This document shows positions 33,956 through 47,010 of a stretch of DNA of 64,000 nucleotides, in pieces (the first letter of the stretch is position 1; each line of letters opens with the position of its first letter). Made by a program: the position numbers and the translations under genes. Below the pieces are notes generated by a model that did not search any database, had not been told where the DNA came from, and saw only the letters and a program-made list of their open reading frames with translations. Origin of the DNA: Arcuatula senhousia (lineage: Eukaryota > Mollusca > Bivalvia > Mytilida > Mytilidae); assembly GCA_963971305.1 (NCBI GenBank), contig OZ020306.1, forward strand, positions 53,418,686-53,482,685, written 5' to 3'.

Positions 33956-34026
33956 TTATTGGCTTATAGAATGAGAACTATTGCAGATAGAGAAAGGCTG
34001 TTGCTTGCTTAAATGTTCAGCACATT
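33956..34026 (+). mobile_element. Family A array remnant, target of family F
   Basis: A partial short unit ('GAATGAGAACTATTGCAGAT' through 'AATGTTCAGC') that breaks at the family F 5' end at 34027. Confidence 0.6.
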
Positions 34027-35682
34027 ATACCCCCTACTTGAAAAGGGGAGGTATATAGTGATAGGGGTGTTTGTCCGTCCGTGTGTCCGTCCTTCCGTGA
34101 CGCCCAAGGGTACCGATCTCTTATCCGCAACTCCTCCTGAACCCTTTGATGGATTTTCATGAACCTTTTACACATTCTTTGATGTGCACCTACTATTTTA
34201 AAATTTGATCAGAATGATTTTGGGGTTTCCCATAGCAAAACATGGACTCAGCCATTCGACTACATTGGGGTACCCATCTCTTATCTGCAACTCCTCCTAA
34301 ACCCCTTGATGGATGTTCAGAAGAATTACACACAATCTTTGTGACATAATGAAGATGTGCACCTACTATTTTGAAATTTGATCAGAATGATTTTTGGTCA
34401 GATTTGACTAGTGAAAATCCAGGTTATAAAATGGTGAATGTCGGGCGGGCAGAGTTTTCTCAGCAACTACTAATCACAGCCTCTTGATATTTGGTATGCA
34501 GCATCAGTATGGGCTCCCATAAGGTGGGATTGGATTTCAGGTCTGTCGCTCAACCGACTTAGTTAATTTTTGACATAAATGTCCAATAATAGAATTTTTT
34601 TGTAACAGTTTTCTCAGCAACTAATTATCACAGCTCTTGATATTTGGTACGCAGCATCAGCATGGGCTCCCATAGGGTGGGATACGATTTCAGGTCGTCG
34701 CTCAGCTACTTTCTGTTAACCGACTTAGTTAATTTTTGACATAAATGTCCAAAAATAGAAAATTTTTGTAACAGTTTTCTCAGCAACTACAATGTACTAA
34801 TCTCAGCTTCTTGATATTTGATATGAAGCATCAGCATAGTCTCCCATAAGGTGGGATCTGATTTCAGGTCTGTGGCTCATATACTTCCTTTTAAACGAAA
34901 TCCAGCCATTTCTGTCTTTGACCCATTTTTGGCCGGATTTCACTAGTGAAAACCCGGGTTATAAAATGGTGAATGTCGGGCGGGTGGTGGGCGGGCGGGC
35001 TGGCGGGCGGGGAAAATACTTTCGTAACAGTTTTTCAGCAACTACTAATCACAGCCTCTTGATATTTGGTATGCAGCATCAGTATGGGCTCCCATAAGGT
35101 GGGATTCCATTTCAGGTCTGTCGCTCACCTACTTCCTGTTTACTGACTTAGTTAATTTTTGACATAAATGTCCAATTATAGAAATTTTTCGTAACAGTTT
35201 TCTCAGCAACTACTTATCACAGCCTCTTGATATTTGGTATGCAGCATCGAAATGGGCTCCCATAAGGTGGGATTCCATTTCAGCTCTGTGGCTCACCTAC
35301 TTCCTGTTTACCGACTTAGTTAACTTTTGACATAAATGTCCAATTATAGAAAATTTTCGTAACAGTTTTCTCAGCAACTACTAATCACAGCCTCTTGATA
35401 TTCGGTATGCAGCATCAGCATGGGCTCCCAGAGAGTGGGATACGATTTTAGGTCTGTGGTTTACCTACTTTCTGTTTACCGACTTAGTTAATTTTTGACA
35501 TAAATGTCCCATAATAGAAAATTTTTGTAACAGCTTTCTCAGGAACTAATTATCTCAGCTTCTTTATATTTGGTATGAAGCATCAGCATGGTCTCCCATA
35601 AGGTGGGTTCTGATTTCAGGTATGTGGCTCATATACTTCATTTCAAACGAAATCTGGCCATTTCTGTCTTTGACCCATTTTT

Positions 35683-37208
35683 AGCTCACCTGGACCAAAG
35701 GTCCATGTGAGCTATTGCCATCACTTGGCGTCCGTCGTCGTCCATCGTCCGTCGTCGTTAACATTTTTCAAACGTTAACTCCTCTAACACCATAAGTCCA
35801 ATGGCTTTTAAATTTGGCACAGTTGTTAATTAGCATAGGTAGTATAAAACTAGCGTGGGGATTTTTGATTCGTTGAAAAACATGGCCGCCATGGCTAAAA
35901 ATAGAACATAGGGGTAAATTGCAGTTTTTTGCAAATAACTCAAAAACAGTAGATATCAAAATTCTGGCATAGGGTAAAAGTGATCAGCACCTCAAGATCT
36001 ACCTGCCCAGAAATTTTCAAGAAGATCCAACAACCGATGTAGGAGTTATTGCCCTTTTTCTGGATTTTTTCAAAATTTTGCACTTATTTAGCCCTATATC
36101 TTGAAAACTATACAAGATATTTTAAAAATTCAATTGCATATGATTAAGCACATCAAGATCTACATTTCATGTAATTAGGTCAAAGCTGTAGAACCATTTC
36201 TTTTAGGAGTTATGGCCCTTAAAGCGTCAAATTTTACCATTTTTCATTACTTTTACCCTGAATTTCAAAGATTAACTTGTCTGACACCATACATCCAACT
36301 TCAACCAAACTTGGCACAGTTGTTTAAGAGCATTAATGCTAAAGTTCTATCGTTCGGATTTTTGATTTGTCAAAAAATATGGCCTCCAAGGCTTAAAATA
36401 GAACATAGGGGTCAAATTACAGTTTTTTGCAAATAGCTCAAAAACGGTAACAGATATCAAAATTCTGATGGAAGACAAAAGTGATAAGCATCTCAAGATC
36501 TACCTGCTCTGAAATTTTCAAGAAGATCCAACAAATGACATAGGAGTTATTGCCCTTTTTCTGGATTTTTTTTCAAAATTTTTCACTTATTTAGCCCTAT
36601 ATCTTGAAAACTATACAAGATATTTCAAAAATTCAAATTGCATATTATTAAGCACATCAAGATCTACAATTCATGTAATTAGGTCAAAGCTGTAGAACCA
36701 TTTCTTTTAGGAGTTATGGCCCTTAAAGTGTCAATATTTACCATTGTTCATTACTTTTCCCCTGACTTGTCTGAAACAGTAAGACCAACTGCATCTTAAC
36801 ATGGCACACTGTTTGATAGCTTATATGCTACAACTCTATCGTTCAGATTTTTGATTCGTAAAAAAACATGGCCACCATGGCTAAAAATAGAACATAGGGG
36901 CAAATTTCAATTTTTTGCTAATAACTCAAAACTGGTTTCAGATATCAAAATTGTGCAAGAATCAAAAGTGATCAGCATATTAAGATCTACCTGTCCTGAA
37001 ATTTTGGAAAAGATCTGACTGCTGATGTGGGAGTTATTGTTCTTTTTCCTAATTTTTGCCAAATTTGCACTTATTAAGCCCAATATCTTGAAAACTAACC
37101 AAGATATTTCATAAATTTAAATCGCATATGGTTAAGCGCAATAATATCTACAAATATATGTATCTGTGTAGTTCAGGTGAGCGATTCAGGCTCTTGGAAG
37201 CCTCTTGT
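35683..37208 (+). mobile_element. Family A element present only in copy 2
   Basis: 5' hairpin inner stem TGGACC/GGTCCA with loop AAA, about three long-type units, and 3' hairpin GGCTCTTGGAAGCC. The empty site in copy 1 (near 1530) reads GACCCATTTTTTTGG. The filled site gives five T before AGCTC and TGGG after CTTGTT, so no target duplication is seen. Confidence 0.85.
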
Positions 37209-37456
37209 TTGGGTTTCCCATAGCAAAACATGGACTTAGCCATTTGACAACATGGGGGTACCCATGATCATCTCTTATCTGCAACTCCTCCTCTACCCCT
37301 TGATGGATTTTCTTGAAACTTTCACACAATCTTTGTGACATAATGTAGATGTGCACAACTTTTTTAGCTCACCTGACCCGAAGGGTCATGTGAGCTATTG
37401 CCATCACTTTGCGTCCGTCGTCCATCCGTCGTCCATCCGTCGTCCGTTAGCTTTTT

Positions 37457-38610
37457 AGCTCACCTTGCCGAAGGCAATGTGAGCTTTTGCAATCACTTGG
37501 CGTCCGTCGTCCGTCGTCCGTCGTCTGTCGTCCGTCGTTCAACTTTTCAAAAATCTTCTTCTCTGAAACCGCTTGGCCAAATGTAATGAAACTTGGTAGG
37601 GTTGTTCTGTAGTATGTCCTCTACAAAATCATCGTTCGAAATTTTGATTCGACAAAAAACATGGCCGCCATGGCTAAAAATAGAACATAGGGGTAAATTG
37701 CAGTTTTTTGCAAATTACTCAAAAACGGTAACAGATATCAAAATTCTGGCAAAGGGTTAAAGTGATCAGCACCTCAAGATCTACCTGCCCAGAAATTTTC
37801 ATGTAGATCCAACATTCGATGTAGGAGTTATTGCCCTTTTTCTGGATTTTTTTCAAAAAATTTACTTATTTAGCCCTATATCTTGAAAACTATACAAGAT
37901 ATTTCAAAAATTTAAATTGCATCTGACTAAGCACATCAAGATCTTCAAAAGTTGTAACAGAGTCAAAGTTGTAGGATCATTCCTTTAGGAGTTATACCCC
38001 TTGGATTGTAAAAATTGACCATTTTCACAGTTTTTTGTTCAACTTTTCAAAAATCTTCTTCTCTGAAACTGCTTAGTCAAATGAAATGAAACTTGGTAGG
38101 GTTGTTCAATAGTATGTGGTCTACAAAATTATCGTTCGAAATTTCGATTCGACAAAAAACATGGCCGCCATGGCTAAAAATAGAACATAAGGTAAATTGC
38201 AGTTTTTTGCAAATAACTCAAAAATGGTAATAGATATTAAAATTCTATTTGGATAATAATGATCAGCACATAAAGATCTACCTGCCCTGAAGTTTTGAAG
38301 AAGATCTTACAATGGTTGTAGGAGTTATTGCCCTTTTTCTTGTTTTTTTTTCAAATTTTGCTCTTTTAAGGCTTATATCTTGAAAACAATACAAGATATT
38401 TGAAAAATTTAAATTGCATATGGTTAAGCACATAAAGATCTAAAAATTATGTAATGGGGTCAAAGTTGTAAGACCTTTCTTGATAGGAGTTGTTTCCCTT
38501 AGAACATTAAAATTGATAATTCCACAGAGTAGCAGTCCTTTAATAAAATATCCAGCATATAAGTATCATCGAATACAAGGTGAGCGATTCAGGCTCCTGG
38601 GAGCCTCTAG
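37457..38610 (+). mobile_element. Nested family A element present only in copy 2
   Basis: 5' hairpin inner stem TTGCC/GGCAA, a compensated variant. Two long-type units follow, then CAAGGTGAGC, GGCTCCTGGGAGCC and CTAGTT (others end CTTGTT). The empty site in copy 1 (near 1770) is 'GTTAGCTTTTTTCAAAAATC' with six T. Here five T precede and one follows, so the T-run is intact with no duplication. Confidence 0.85.
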
Positions 38611-39405
38611 TTTCAAAAATCTTCTTCTCTGAAACTGCTTGGCCAAATGCAGCCAAACTTGATATGGTTGTTCCTTAGGGTATTGTGCAAAAAGTTTGCG
38701 TTCCGATTTTTGATACGTCAAAAAACATGGCCGCTGTTACTAAAAATTGAACTGGGGGGTCAAATACAGTTTTTTGCAAATAACTCAAAATTGGTGACAG
38801 ATATCAAAATTCTGGCAAAGGGTAAAAGTGATCAGCACCTCAAGATCTACCTGCCCTGAAATTTTCAAGAAGATCCAACAACTGATGTAGGAGTTATTGC
38901 CCTTTTTCTGGATTTTTTTCAAAAATTTTCCCTTATTGAGCCATATATCTTGAAAACTATACAAGATATTTCAAAAAATTAAATTGCATATGATCAAGCA
39001 CATCAAGATCTACATTTCATGTATCTAGGTCAAAGCTGTAGGACCATTTCTTTTAGGAGTTAATGTCCTTAAAACAACAAAATTTACCATTTTTCATTAC
39101 TTTTTCCCTGAATTTCAAAGATTAACTTGTCTGACACCGTGAGACCAACTGCATCTTAACTTGGCACACTTGTTGAATAGCTTATATGCTACAACTCTAT
39201 CATTCATATTTTTGATTTGTAAAAAAACATGGCTGCCATGGCTAAAAATAGAACATAGGGCCTAAATTTCATTTTTGTGCTAATAACTCAAAATGGTTTC
39301 AGATATCAAAATTGTGCAAGAATTAAAAGTGATCAGCATATTAAGTACCTGTCCCGAAATTTCGGAAAAGATCTGACTGCTGATGTGGGAGTTATTGCCC
39401 TTTTT

Positions 39406-41396
39406 AGCTCACCTGACCCGAAGGGTCATGTGAGCTATTGCCATCACTTTGCGTCCGTCGTCCGTCCGTCGTCCGTCGTCTGTCGTCCGTCGTCCGTTAG
39501 CTTTTTTCAAACATCTTCTTCTCTGAAACTGCTTGGCCAATTGCAGCCAAACTTCATATGGTTGTTCCTTAGGGTATTGTGCAAAAAGTTTGCGTTGGGA
39601 TTTTTGATACGTCAAAAAACATGGCCGCTGTTACTAAAAATAGAACAGGGGGGTCAAATATAGTTTTTTGCAAATAACTCAAAAACGGTCACAGATATCA
39701 AAATTCTGGCATATTGTAAAAGTGATCAGCACTTCAAGATCTACCTGCCCAGAAATTTTCAAAAAGATCCAACAACCGATGTAGGAGTTATTGCCCTTTT
39801 TCTGGATTTTTTCAAAATTTTGCACTTATTTAACCCTATATCTTGAAAACTGTACAAGATATTTTAATTATTCAAATTGCATATGATTAAGCACGTCAAG
39901 ATCTACGTTTCATGTAATTAGGTCAAAGCTGTAGAACCATTTCTTTTAGGAGTTATGGCCCTTAAAGCGTCAAAATTCACCATTTTTCATTACTTTTCCC
40001 CTGAATTCCAAAGATGAACTTGCCTGACTCCATACATCCAACTTCAACCAAACTTGGCACAGTTGCTTAATAGCATAATTGCCACAATTCTATCGTTCCA
40101 ATTTTTGATTCGTCAAAAAATATGGCCGCCATGGCTAAAAATAGAACATAGGGGTAAATTGCAGTTTTTTGCTAATTATTCAAAAATAGTTACAGATATT
40201 AAAATTCTGATGGGTGACAAAAGTGATCAGCATCTCAAGATCTATCTGCTCTGAAATTTTCAAGAAGATCCAACAATCGACAAAGGAGTTATTGCCCTTT
40301 TTCTGGATTTTTTGAAAATTTTGCACTTATTTAGCCCTATATCTTGAAAACTATACAAGATAATTTAAAAATTCAAATTGCATATGATTAAGCACGTCAA
40401 GATCTACGTTTCATGTAATTAGGTCAAAGCTGTAGAACCATTTCATTTAGGAGTTATGGCCCTTTTTTAATGCGTCAAAATTTACCATTTTTCATTACTT
40501 TTCCCCTGAATTTCAAAGATGAACTTGTCTGACACCATACATCCAACTTCAACCAACCTTGGCACAGTTGCTTAATAGCATAATTGCCACAATTCTATCG
40601 TTTGGATTTTGATTTGTCAAAAAATATGGCCGCCATGGCTAAAAATAGAACATAGGGGTAAATTGCAGTTTTTTGCTAATTACTCAAAAATGGTTACAGA
40701 TATCAAAATTCTGATGAGAGACAAAAGTGATCAGCATCTCAAGATCTACCTGCTCTGAAATTTTCAAGAAGATCCAACAATCGACATAGGAGTTATTGCC
40801 CTTTTTCTGGATTTTTTGAAAATTTTGCACTTATTTAGCCCTATATCTTGAAAACTATACAAGATATTTTAAAAATTCATATGATTAAGCACATCAAGAT
40901 CTACATTTTATGTAATTAGGTCAAAGCTGTAGAACCATTTCTTTTAGGAGTTATGGCCCTTAAAGCGTCAAAATTTACCATTTTCCATTGTTTAATAGCT
41001 TATCTGCTACAACTCTATTGTCAGATTTCTTATTCGTAAAAAAACATGGCCACCATGGCCACCATGGCTAAAAATAGAACATAGGGATAAATTGCATTTT
41101 TTTTGCTAATAACTCAAAAATGGTTTCAGATATCAAAATTGTGTAAGAATCATCAGTGATCAGCATGTTAAGATTTACCTGTCCTGAAATTTCAAAAAAG
41201 ATCTGACTGCTGATGTGGGACTTATTGTTCTTTTTCCTAATTTTCACCAAATTTGCACTTATTAAGCCCAATATCTTAAAAACTAACCAAGATATTTCAG
41301 AAATTTAAATCGCATATGGTTAAGCACAATAATATCTACAAATATATGTATCTGTGTAAATCAGGTGAGCGATTCAGGCTCTTGGGAGCCTCTTGT
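39406..41396 (+). mobile_element. Nested family A element (copy 2 of 3070-5039)
   Basis: Same ends, site and unit order as 3070-5039 with small differences. One example is a local triplication of 'CATGGCCAC' words near 41046-41066. It predates the divergence of the two copies. Confidence 0.8.
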
Positions 41397-41637
41397 TTCT
41401 GATTTTTTTCTAAATTTTGCACTTATTAAGCCCAATAACTTGAAAACTAACCAAGTTATTTCAGAAATTTAAATCGCATATGGTTAAGCACAATAATATC
41501 TACAAAACATATGTATCTGTGTAGTTCAGGTGAGCGATTCAGGCTCCTGGGAGCCTCTTGTTAAAATTTCTTATCTGATTAATTTTTTGGGGGGGGGGCG
41601 GGGGGTATTTATTTGTGAGCTGCTGCTCACAGTTTTT

Positions 41638-41928
41638 GTCTCGCCTGCGACGAACAGTCCCGGAAGGCGAGACATAGGTATTACTTTACGGCGGCGGCGT
41701 AAACTTTTTTGTAAGACTTTTTTGGACGATGAATTGCTGGAAAAGTATAATAGTTAGGCATCTGATATTTGGTATACAGACAGTTCAGGTTATGGTCTAC
41801 ACAACTGTCACCATGCCAAGTGACCCTGACCCCATTTTTACGCTCCAGTGACTCTGTGAACTTAGTTTTTTTCTATGGCCGTAAACTTTTTTGAAAGACT
41901 TTGTGGACGATGAATTGCTGGAAAAGTA
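41638..41928 (+). mobile_element. Truncated family B element (copy 2)
   Basis: The 5' hairpin is better preserved than in copy 1: GTCTCGCC pairs with GGCGAGAC. GGC-rich tract and 'GATGAATTGCTGGAAAAGTA' follow, then a break into family A units. Same structure as 5286-5575. Confidence 0.6.
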
Positions 41929-42303
41929 TATTGGCTTTAGCTCTACAAAAGTCTCCATAGGATCAAAGTTGTCAGATGACCCCTTATAGGGGTTACAGCC
42001 CCTTAAAGGCGAAAAATAGTGTTTTAAATGGCCTATAAAATGAAAACTATTGCAGATAGAGAAAAGCTGTTGCTTGCTTAAATGTTCAGCTCATTAAGCT
42101 CTACAAAAGTTGTCAAAGGGTCAAAGTTGTCAGATGACACATTAAAGGGGTTACAGCTCCTTAAAGGTGAAAAACAGTGATTTTGGCCTATTAAATGAAA
42201 ACTTTTGCAGATAGAGAAAAGCTGTTGCTTGCTTAAATGTTCAGCTCATTTAGCTTTACAAAAGTCTCCATAGGGTCAAAGGTGTCAGATGACCCCTTAT
42301 AGG
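41929..42303 (+). mobile_element. Family A array fragment (copy 2)
   Basis: About two and a half short units with no ends, one unit more than in copy 1. Ends abruptly at the CATGAAAA-rich sequence. Confidence 0.65.
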
Positions 42304-43116
42304 GGAATTCCATGGCAAAATTATTTTCCATGAAAAGGGTGGAGTATTGGAACGATGGAATCCATGACATTTTCATGGAAAAGGTGAAAAGGATGGCATA
42401 CACTTTTAGGACTTCAATTTCCATTGTTGCCATGAAAATGGTGGCACGTTTGCCATGGTTTTCATGGAAAGCCATGCAATTTTCATGGTTTCCATGAAAA
42501 GCACGGCCATCAATCGTGCTCATGCATAACTGAATGTTATGCAAAGAAATCCGTGAGATCGACTTCCTGTTATGCAAAAGATCGACTAAAACCAACACCT
42601 TGTCTCAAAAACTCAGCAAATATATTAAAGCTGGAGAGAAATTTTGACAATCCGGTGATGTGATGGGCTCGAGAAGTCTTTTTACTTTTCAGTCATCTGA
42701 CTTAAAACCTCTACATGTATCATAATTTTCCTGAAAAAGCTTTTGTCATGGGACTTTAAACCTGATTTTTCTACAAATTGCATTAAAAGTTGTTAATTTT
42801 GTACTTTATAACCACGCCGATACTGTGATTTTCATCATCCATACACATGCCATAAAACTAAAACAGTTTTATTTGTGAATTCCCTAAGGTTTTCGCTCTG
42901 GCTTTTATAAAACAAAATATTATGCATGAGATTCCATTTTATGCATGTCATGCATGAGATCACAGAATAATTTTATTCTCTTGGTGATCAAAGCATTAAA
43001 GTACGCACGTTATTAATGCGAAAAAGAGTCAAACTGAATGTCTAAATTCCTAAAAGGCTAGGCCAAAAATCAGATGACACAAAAACAGACAACAGCAAGA
43101 ACTCTGAGGATTTTTT

Positions 43117-44276
43117 AGCTCACCTGTACCGAAGGTCCATGTGAGCTATTGCCATCACTTGGCGTCCGTCGTCGTCGTCCGTCGTCGTCGTTAACTTTTC
43201 TTTGAAAATCTTCTCCTCCGAAACGACTGAAGGGATTGCTTTGAAACTTTGCACACTTCATCTATGGGATGTCCTCTACCAAGATTGCACAAATGGTGAC
43301 TGCCGTCCAAACAACATGGCCGCCGTTACTAAAAATAGACTAAGGGGGTCGACTACAGTTTTTGGCTTGTAAATCAAAAAGAATAAGAGATAGATGAAAT
43401 CTGATGCCACGCTTCTGCTTCAGCATCAAAAGCTCTACAAAAGTCTCCATTGAGTCAAAGTTGTCAGATGACCCCTTAAAGGTGAAAAATAGCATTTTTT
43501 CATGTTTTTGGCCTATAGAATGAAAACTATTACAGATAGAGAAAAGTTGTTGCTTGCTTAAATGTTCAGCTCATTTAGCTCTACAAAAGTCTCCATAGGG
43601 TCAGAGTTGTCAGATGAACCCTTGTAGGGGTTTCAGCCCCTAAATTAACGTTTTTTCATATTTTTGGCCTATGGAATGAAAACTATAGCAGATAGAGAGA
43701 AGCTGTTGCTTGCTTAAATGTTCAGCTCATCAAGCTCTACAAAAGTCTCGATAGGATCGAAGTTGTCAGATGACCCCTAATAGGGGTAACGCCCCGTAAA
43801 ATGACGTTTTTTCATGTTTTTGGCCTATAGAATGAAAACTATAGCAGATAGAGAAAAGGTGTTGCTTGCTTAAATGTTTAGTTCATTTGGCTACACAAAA
43901 GTCTTCATAGGGTCAAAGTTGTCAGATGACCCCTTATAGGGGTATTGGCCCCTAAAATGACGTTTTTCCATGTTTTTGGCTTAGTGAATGAAAACTATAG
44001 CAGATAGAGAAAAGCTGTTGCTTGCTTAAATGTTCAGTTCATTTAGCTCTACAAAAGTTTACATTGGGTCAAAGTTGTCTTATGACCCCAAATAGGGGTT
44101 ACGGCCCCTAAAATAACATTTTTTCATGTTTTTGGCCTATAGAATGAAACTAAAGTAGATAGAGAAAAGCTGTTGCTTGCTTTAATGTTCAGCTCATTTA
44201 GCTCTAGAAAAGTGTTTACATGATTAGGGTTGACTCAAGACCAGGTGAGCGATTCAGGCTCCTGGGAGCCTCTTGT
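43117..44276 (+). mobile_element. Family A element inside the inverted-arm spacer
   Basis: 5' hairpin with one inner mismatch (TGTACC/GGTCCA), GTC tract, head unit and about six short units, then CAGGTGAGC, GGCTCCTGGGAGCC and CTTGTT. Flanks read 'GAGGATTTTTT' and 'TGGGTATTTATAAAAG'. Confidence 0.8.
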
Positions 44277-46423
44277 TTGGGTATTTATAAAAGAACACAT
44301 TTGCAGAAGAACAAATAAAAGAAATGCTTAATTTTTTTTATAGACAAAATATTTGTACAGTTTGGTAAACATGTTTTCCGTAGAAAATTGGCATTCCAAA
44401 ATGGGTATGCGTACGAATTGTGCACCATTGCTTGCTGATTTGTGCCTTCGTTCATATAACTAGTATTAAGTGGACTTCTTTCAATCACTTGCACTGAGTA
44501 TACATGTATGAAATGCCTGTACCAAGTAACGAACATTGCGATCTTTAATTTTCCGCTATGTCTTCCATGCTTTGTCTTTTCTCTTGGACATTGAGATTGA
44601 TCCTCCAAGTTCAGTAATTAAATTATTTTGTTATCACCTTTATTTGTACTTGACAGTCGAATAAAAAGAATTGTAGACTTGTTTTATGTTACCCTTTAAC
44701 CTCACATTTCGTTAAATTGATAATGACCCCTCTTGTAACAATTAGCCTATCGATTTGTTGCCTATTTACTAAGAGGTTCGCTTCATATTTTGAAAGATAT
44801 TTTTGAAATCGACACACAAGGAAGGGTGTGTACACAGCTCTATGACAAGCCTTATTGAGCAGAGCTCTATGTAGTCATATAGCTATCAGATTTTCGCGGT
44901 TTTTTTTATCGTCTAGACAGGGTAAATCGGTCAGGAAATATTCCTACCAAAGGATCTATTATAGAATATTCGTCGTGTATAATTATTGTTTCAATGTTTT
45001 AAATGTTATAAAGGTTATCTTAACTATGAGGTACATCATTATACCCCTGTAATAAATACGATATAAATGTGCACTACATTTCACATATCGATACACTATA
45101 AAGTTGCTGTACACTTAAGCAATGTTGACCTTTTACCTTTAATGTACTACTAGTCAATACGTCATATATATTCAAGTGGTTGGAGCCAAAATTACGGATT
45201 TCATAACAAATTAATGTTTAAGTGGACGGAGCAAACGAACAAAATTGATATGTTTCACGTTGTTGAAAAACAGATTGTTCTTTACTTTAGTGCTTACATT
45301 TAGCTCTGCTTTTAACGCTTTAGCCCTTTGATATGTTCATTTAGCTTTCTGATTTTTGAGTGTTTTTTTTCAGTCTAGACAGGGTAAATCAGTCAGCCCA
45401 TATTCCTACCACAGGATCTATTACAGAACATTAATCGTGTATATTTATTGTTTCAATGCATTTAAAATGTTATACAGATTGTCTAAAATAAGCTGTGCAT
45501 CTAAATCTTATACCCCAATATAAATGCGGTATAAATATGCACTACATATCGTGTATCCATACACGTTGATGTTTACTTAAACATTGTTGAACTTTGACCT
45601 TTGATGAAGTGGGCGGAGCCACATTGCAGATTGCTTAACAAATGTGTAAGTGTGCAGAGCAAACTTTGATGTGCTATGTTTCGAGTCTGTTCTTTATTTT
45701 TAGTGCTTAGTTTTAGCTCTGCCTTCCCTTTTAGGGCTTTGATTTCTATAGTAATTCCGTCCGCTCCTGCCTTTCGGAGTTTACTGTATACAGATCACAA
45801 TTGCTTTAGGGTTTAGAGCTTATGGTGAATGTTGTGATTTCCTTGAAAGAGCATCACGTCTAACACAGGGTAAACCACTTAATAAAACCTGCTCTACATG
45901 TACTACTATTTCTTCTGAAATTCCTATACCAAGCTAGGACCAATGCAATCTTCAATTTCTGCAGTACTTCTGTCCTGTTTTGTCTTTTATCGCTAACATT
46001 TGAGATTTATCCTCTAAGTTCCACCTGTAGTATTGTTATTACCTTTGCTCCCCGATTGTTAACATAACTAAAGGAATTTCACGGACCACATATGTTGGTT
46101 AAACATCAAAGCTCAGTATTGTAATTTGACCCACAGTAAATTGTCGGCAACGTGTTTGGTGTGCTTTAGCAAGCAGGAGCTCCTAACTCTTCCGGAGCAT
46201 CTGTGTTACCTCGCAAAGCGAAATGAGTTTGTGCTGCCGATTAGAGGTAATAAAGCTATTGGTTATGAGTTTTTGCTATGATTTGGTTCTCCTAGTGTTG
46301 TTTTCTTTTCTGTCAGTCAATTTTGTCTTAGGCTTTTGGGACTTCTGACATTTGAATGCTCTATTTGCACTTTTTGCTTCTACATGCGAACTTTGATGCT
46401 TTTATCGACAAGTATATAATTTA
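44277..46423. other. Spacer of the inverted-arm element, with an internal duplication
   Basis: Two diverged direct copies of about 450 bp, near 44875-45310 and 45340-45730. Both contain 'GTCTAGACAGGGTAAATC', 'TATTCCTACCA.AGGATCTATT', 'ATTATTGTTTCAATG' and then 'GCACTACAT'. A weaker third trace lies near 45860 ('TCTAACACAGGGTAAACC'). A 107-codon minus-strand frame at 44285-44608 has no recognised domain and is not called a gene. Confidence 0.5.
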
Positions 46424-47010
46424 ATTATTCTGTGATCTCATGCATGACATGCATAAAATGGAATCTCGTGCATAATATTTTGTTTTATAAAAGCCAGAGC
46501 GAAAACCTTTGGGAATTCACAAATAAAACTGTTTTAGATTTTTGGCATGTGTATGGATGATGAAAATCACAGTATCGGCGTGGTTATAAAGTACAGAATT
46601 AAAAACTTTTAATGCAATTTGTAGAAAAATCGGGTTTCAAGTCCCATGACAAAAGCTTTTCAAGAAAATTATGATACATGTAGAGGTTTTAAGACAGATG
46701 ACTGAAAAGGAAAAAGACTTCTCGAGCCCATCACATCGCCGAATTGTCAAAATATCTTTCCAGCTTTAATATTTTGCTGAGTTTTTGTGACAAGGTGTTG
46801 GTTTTAGTCGATCTTTTGCATAACAGGAAGTCGATCTCACGGATTTCTTTGCATAACATTCGGTTATGCATGAGCACGATTGGTGGCCGTGAAAAGGGTG
46901 AAAATTTCATGGAAACCATCATATTACCATGCTAGTGTAACGGTTTCCATGAAAGGGTGAAAATTTCATGAAAACCATGGAAATGCATTTATGGAAACCA
47001 TGCACCCCCC

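Larger units (their letters stand above)
37366..41571 (+). mobile_element. Family A long-unit element with two nested copies (copy 2 of 1697-5213)
   Basis: Same position in family F and same ends as 1697-5213. It contains 37457-38610, absent from copy 1, and 39406-41396, shared with copy 1. Its own 3' end is GGCTCCTGGGAGCC-CTTGTT at 41571. Confidence 0.75.
34027..41637 (+). mobile_element. Family F element with both ends and nested insertions (copy 2)
   Basis: 5' word ATACCCCCT paired with GGGGAGGTAT, then a GTCCGTCC tract and F units of about 165-170 bp to 35682. The 3' end at 41601-41637 has GGGGGTAT (inverse of ATACCCCC), hairpin GTGAGCTGCTGCTCAC and a T-run. Between them are family A insertions 35683-37208 and 37366-41571. 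The F body itself contributes only about 1.9 kb. Confidence 0.65.
42304..47010. mobile_element. Large element with inverted arms of about 480 bp (full-length copy)
   Basis: The left arm (about 42503-42985) and right arm (about 46424-46895) are inverse complements with few mismatches. Both contain CGATCTTTTGCATAACAGG-type words, the 'CGGCGTGGTTATAAAGTA' stretch and, at the inner ends, GATCACAGAATAA and its inverse. Outside the arms both flanks are rich in CCATGAAAA words. The spacer is about 3.4 kb and includes a family A insertion. No transposase was recognised; no target duplication was found. Copy 1 (5796-6660) is an internally deleted version. Confidence 0.55.

Noticed and set aside
44285..44608. 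107-codon minus-strand frame next to the family A element
   Set aside because: Lies in the inverted-arm spacer, with no recognisable domain, no homologous frame in the duplicated blocks, and a hydrophobic, AT-driven C-terminus.
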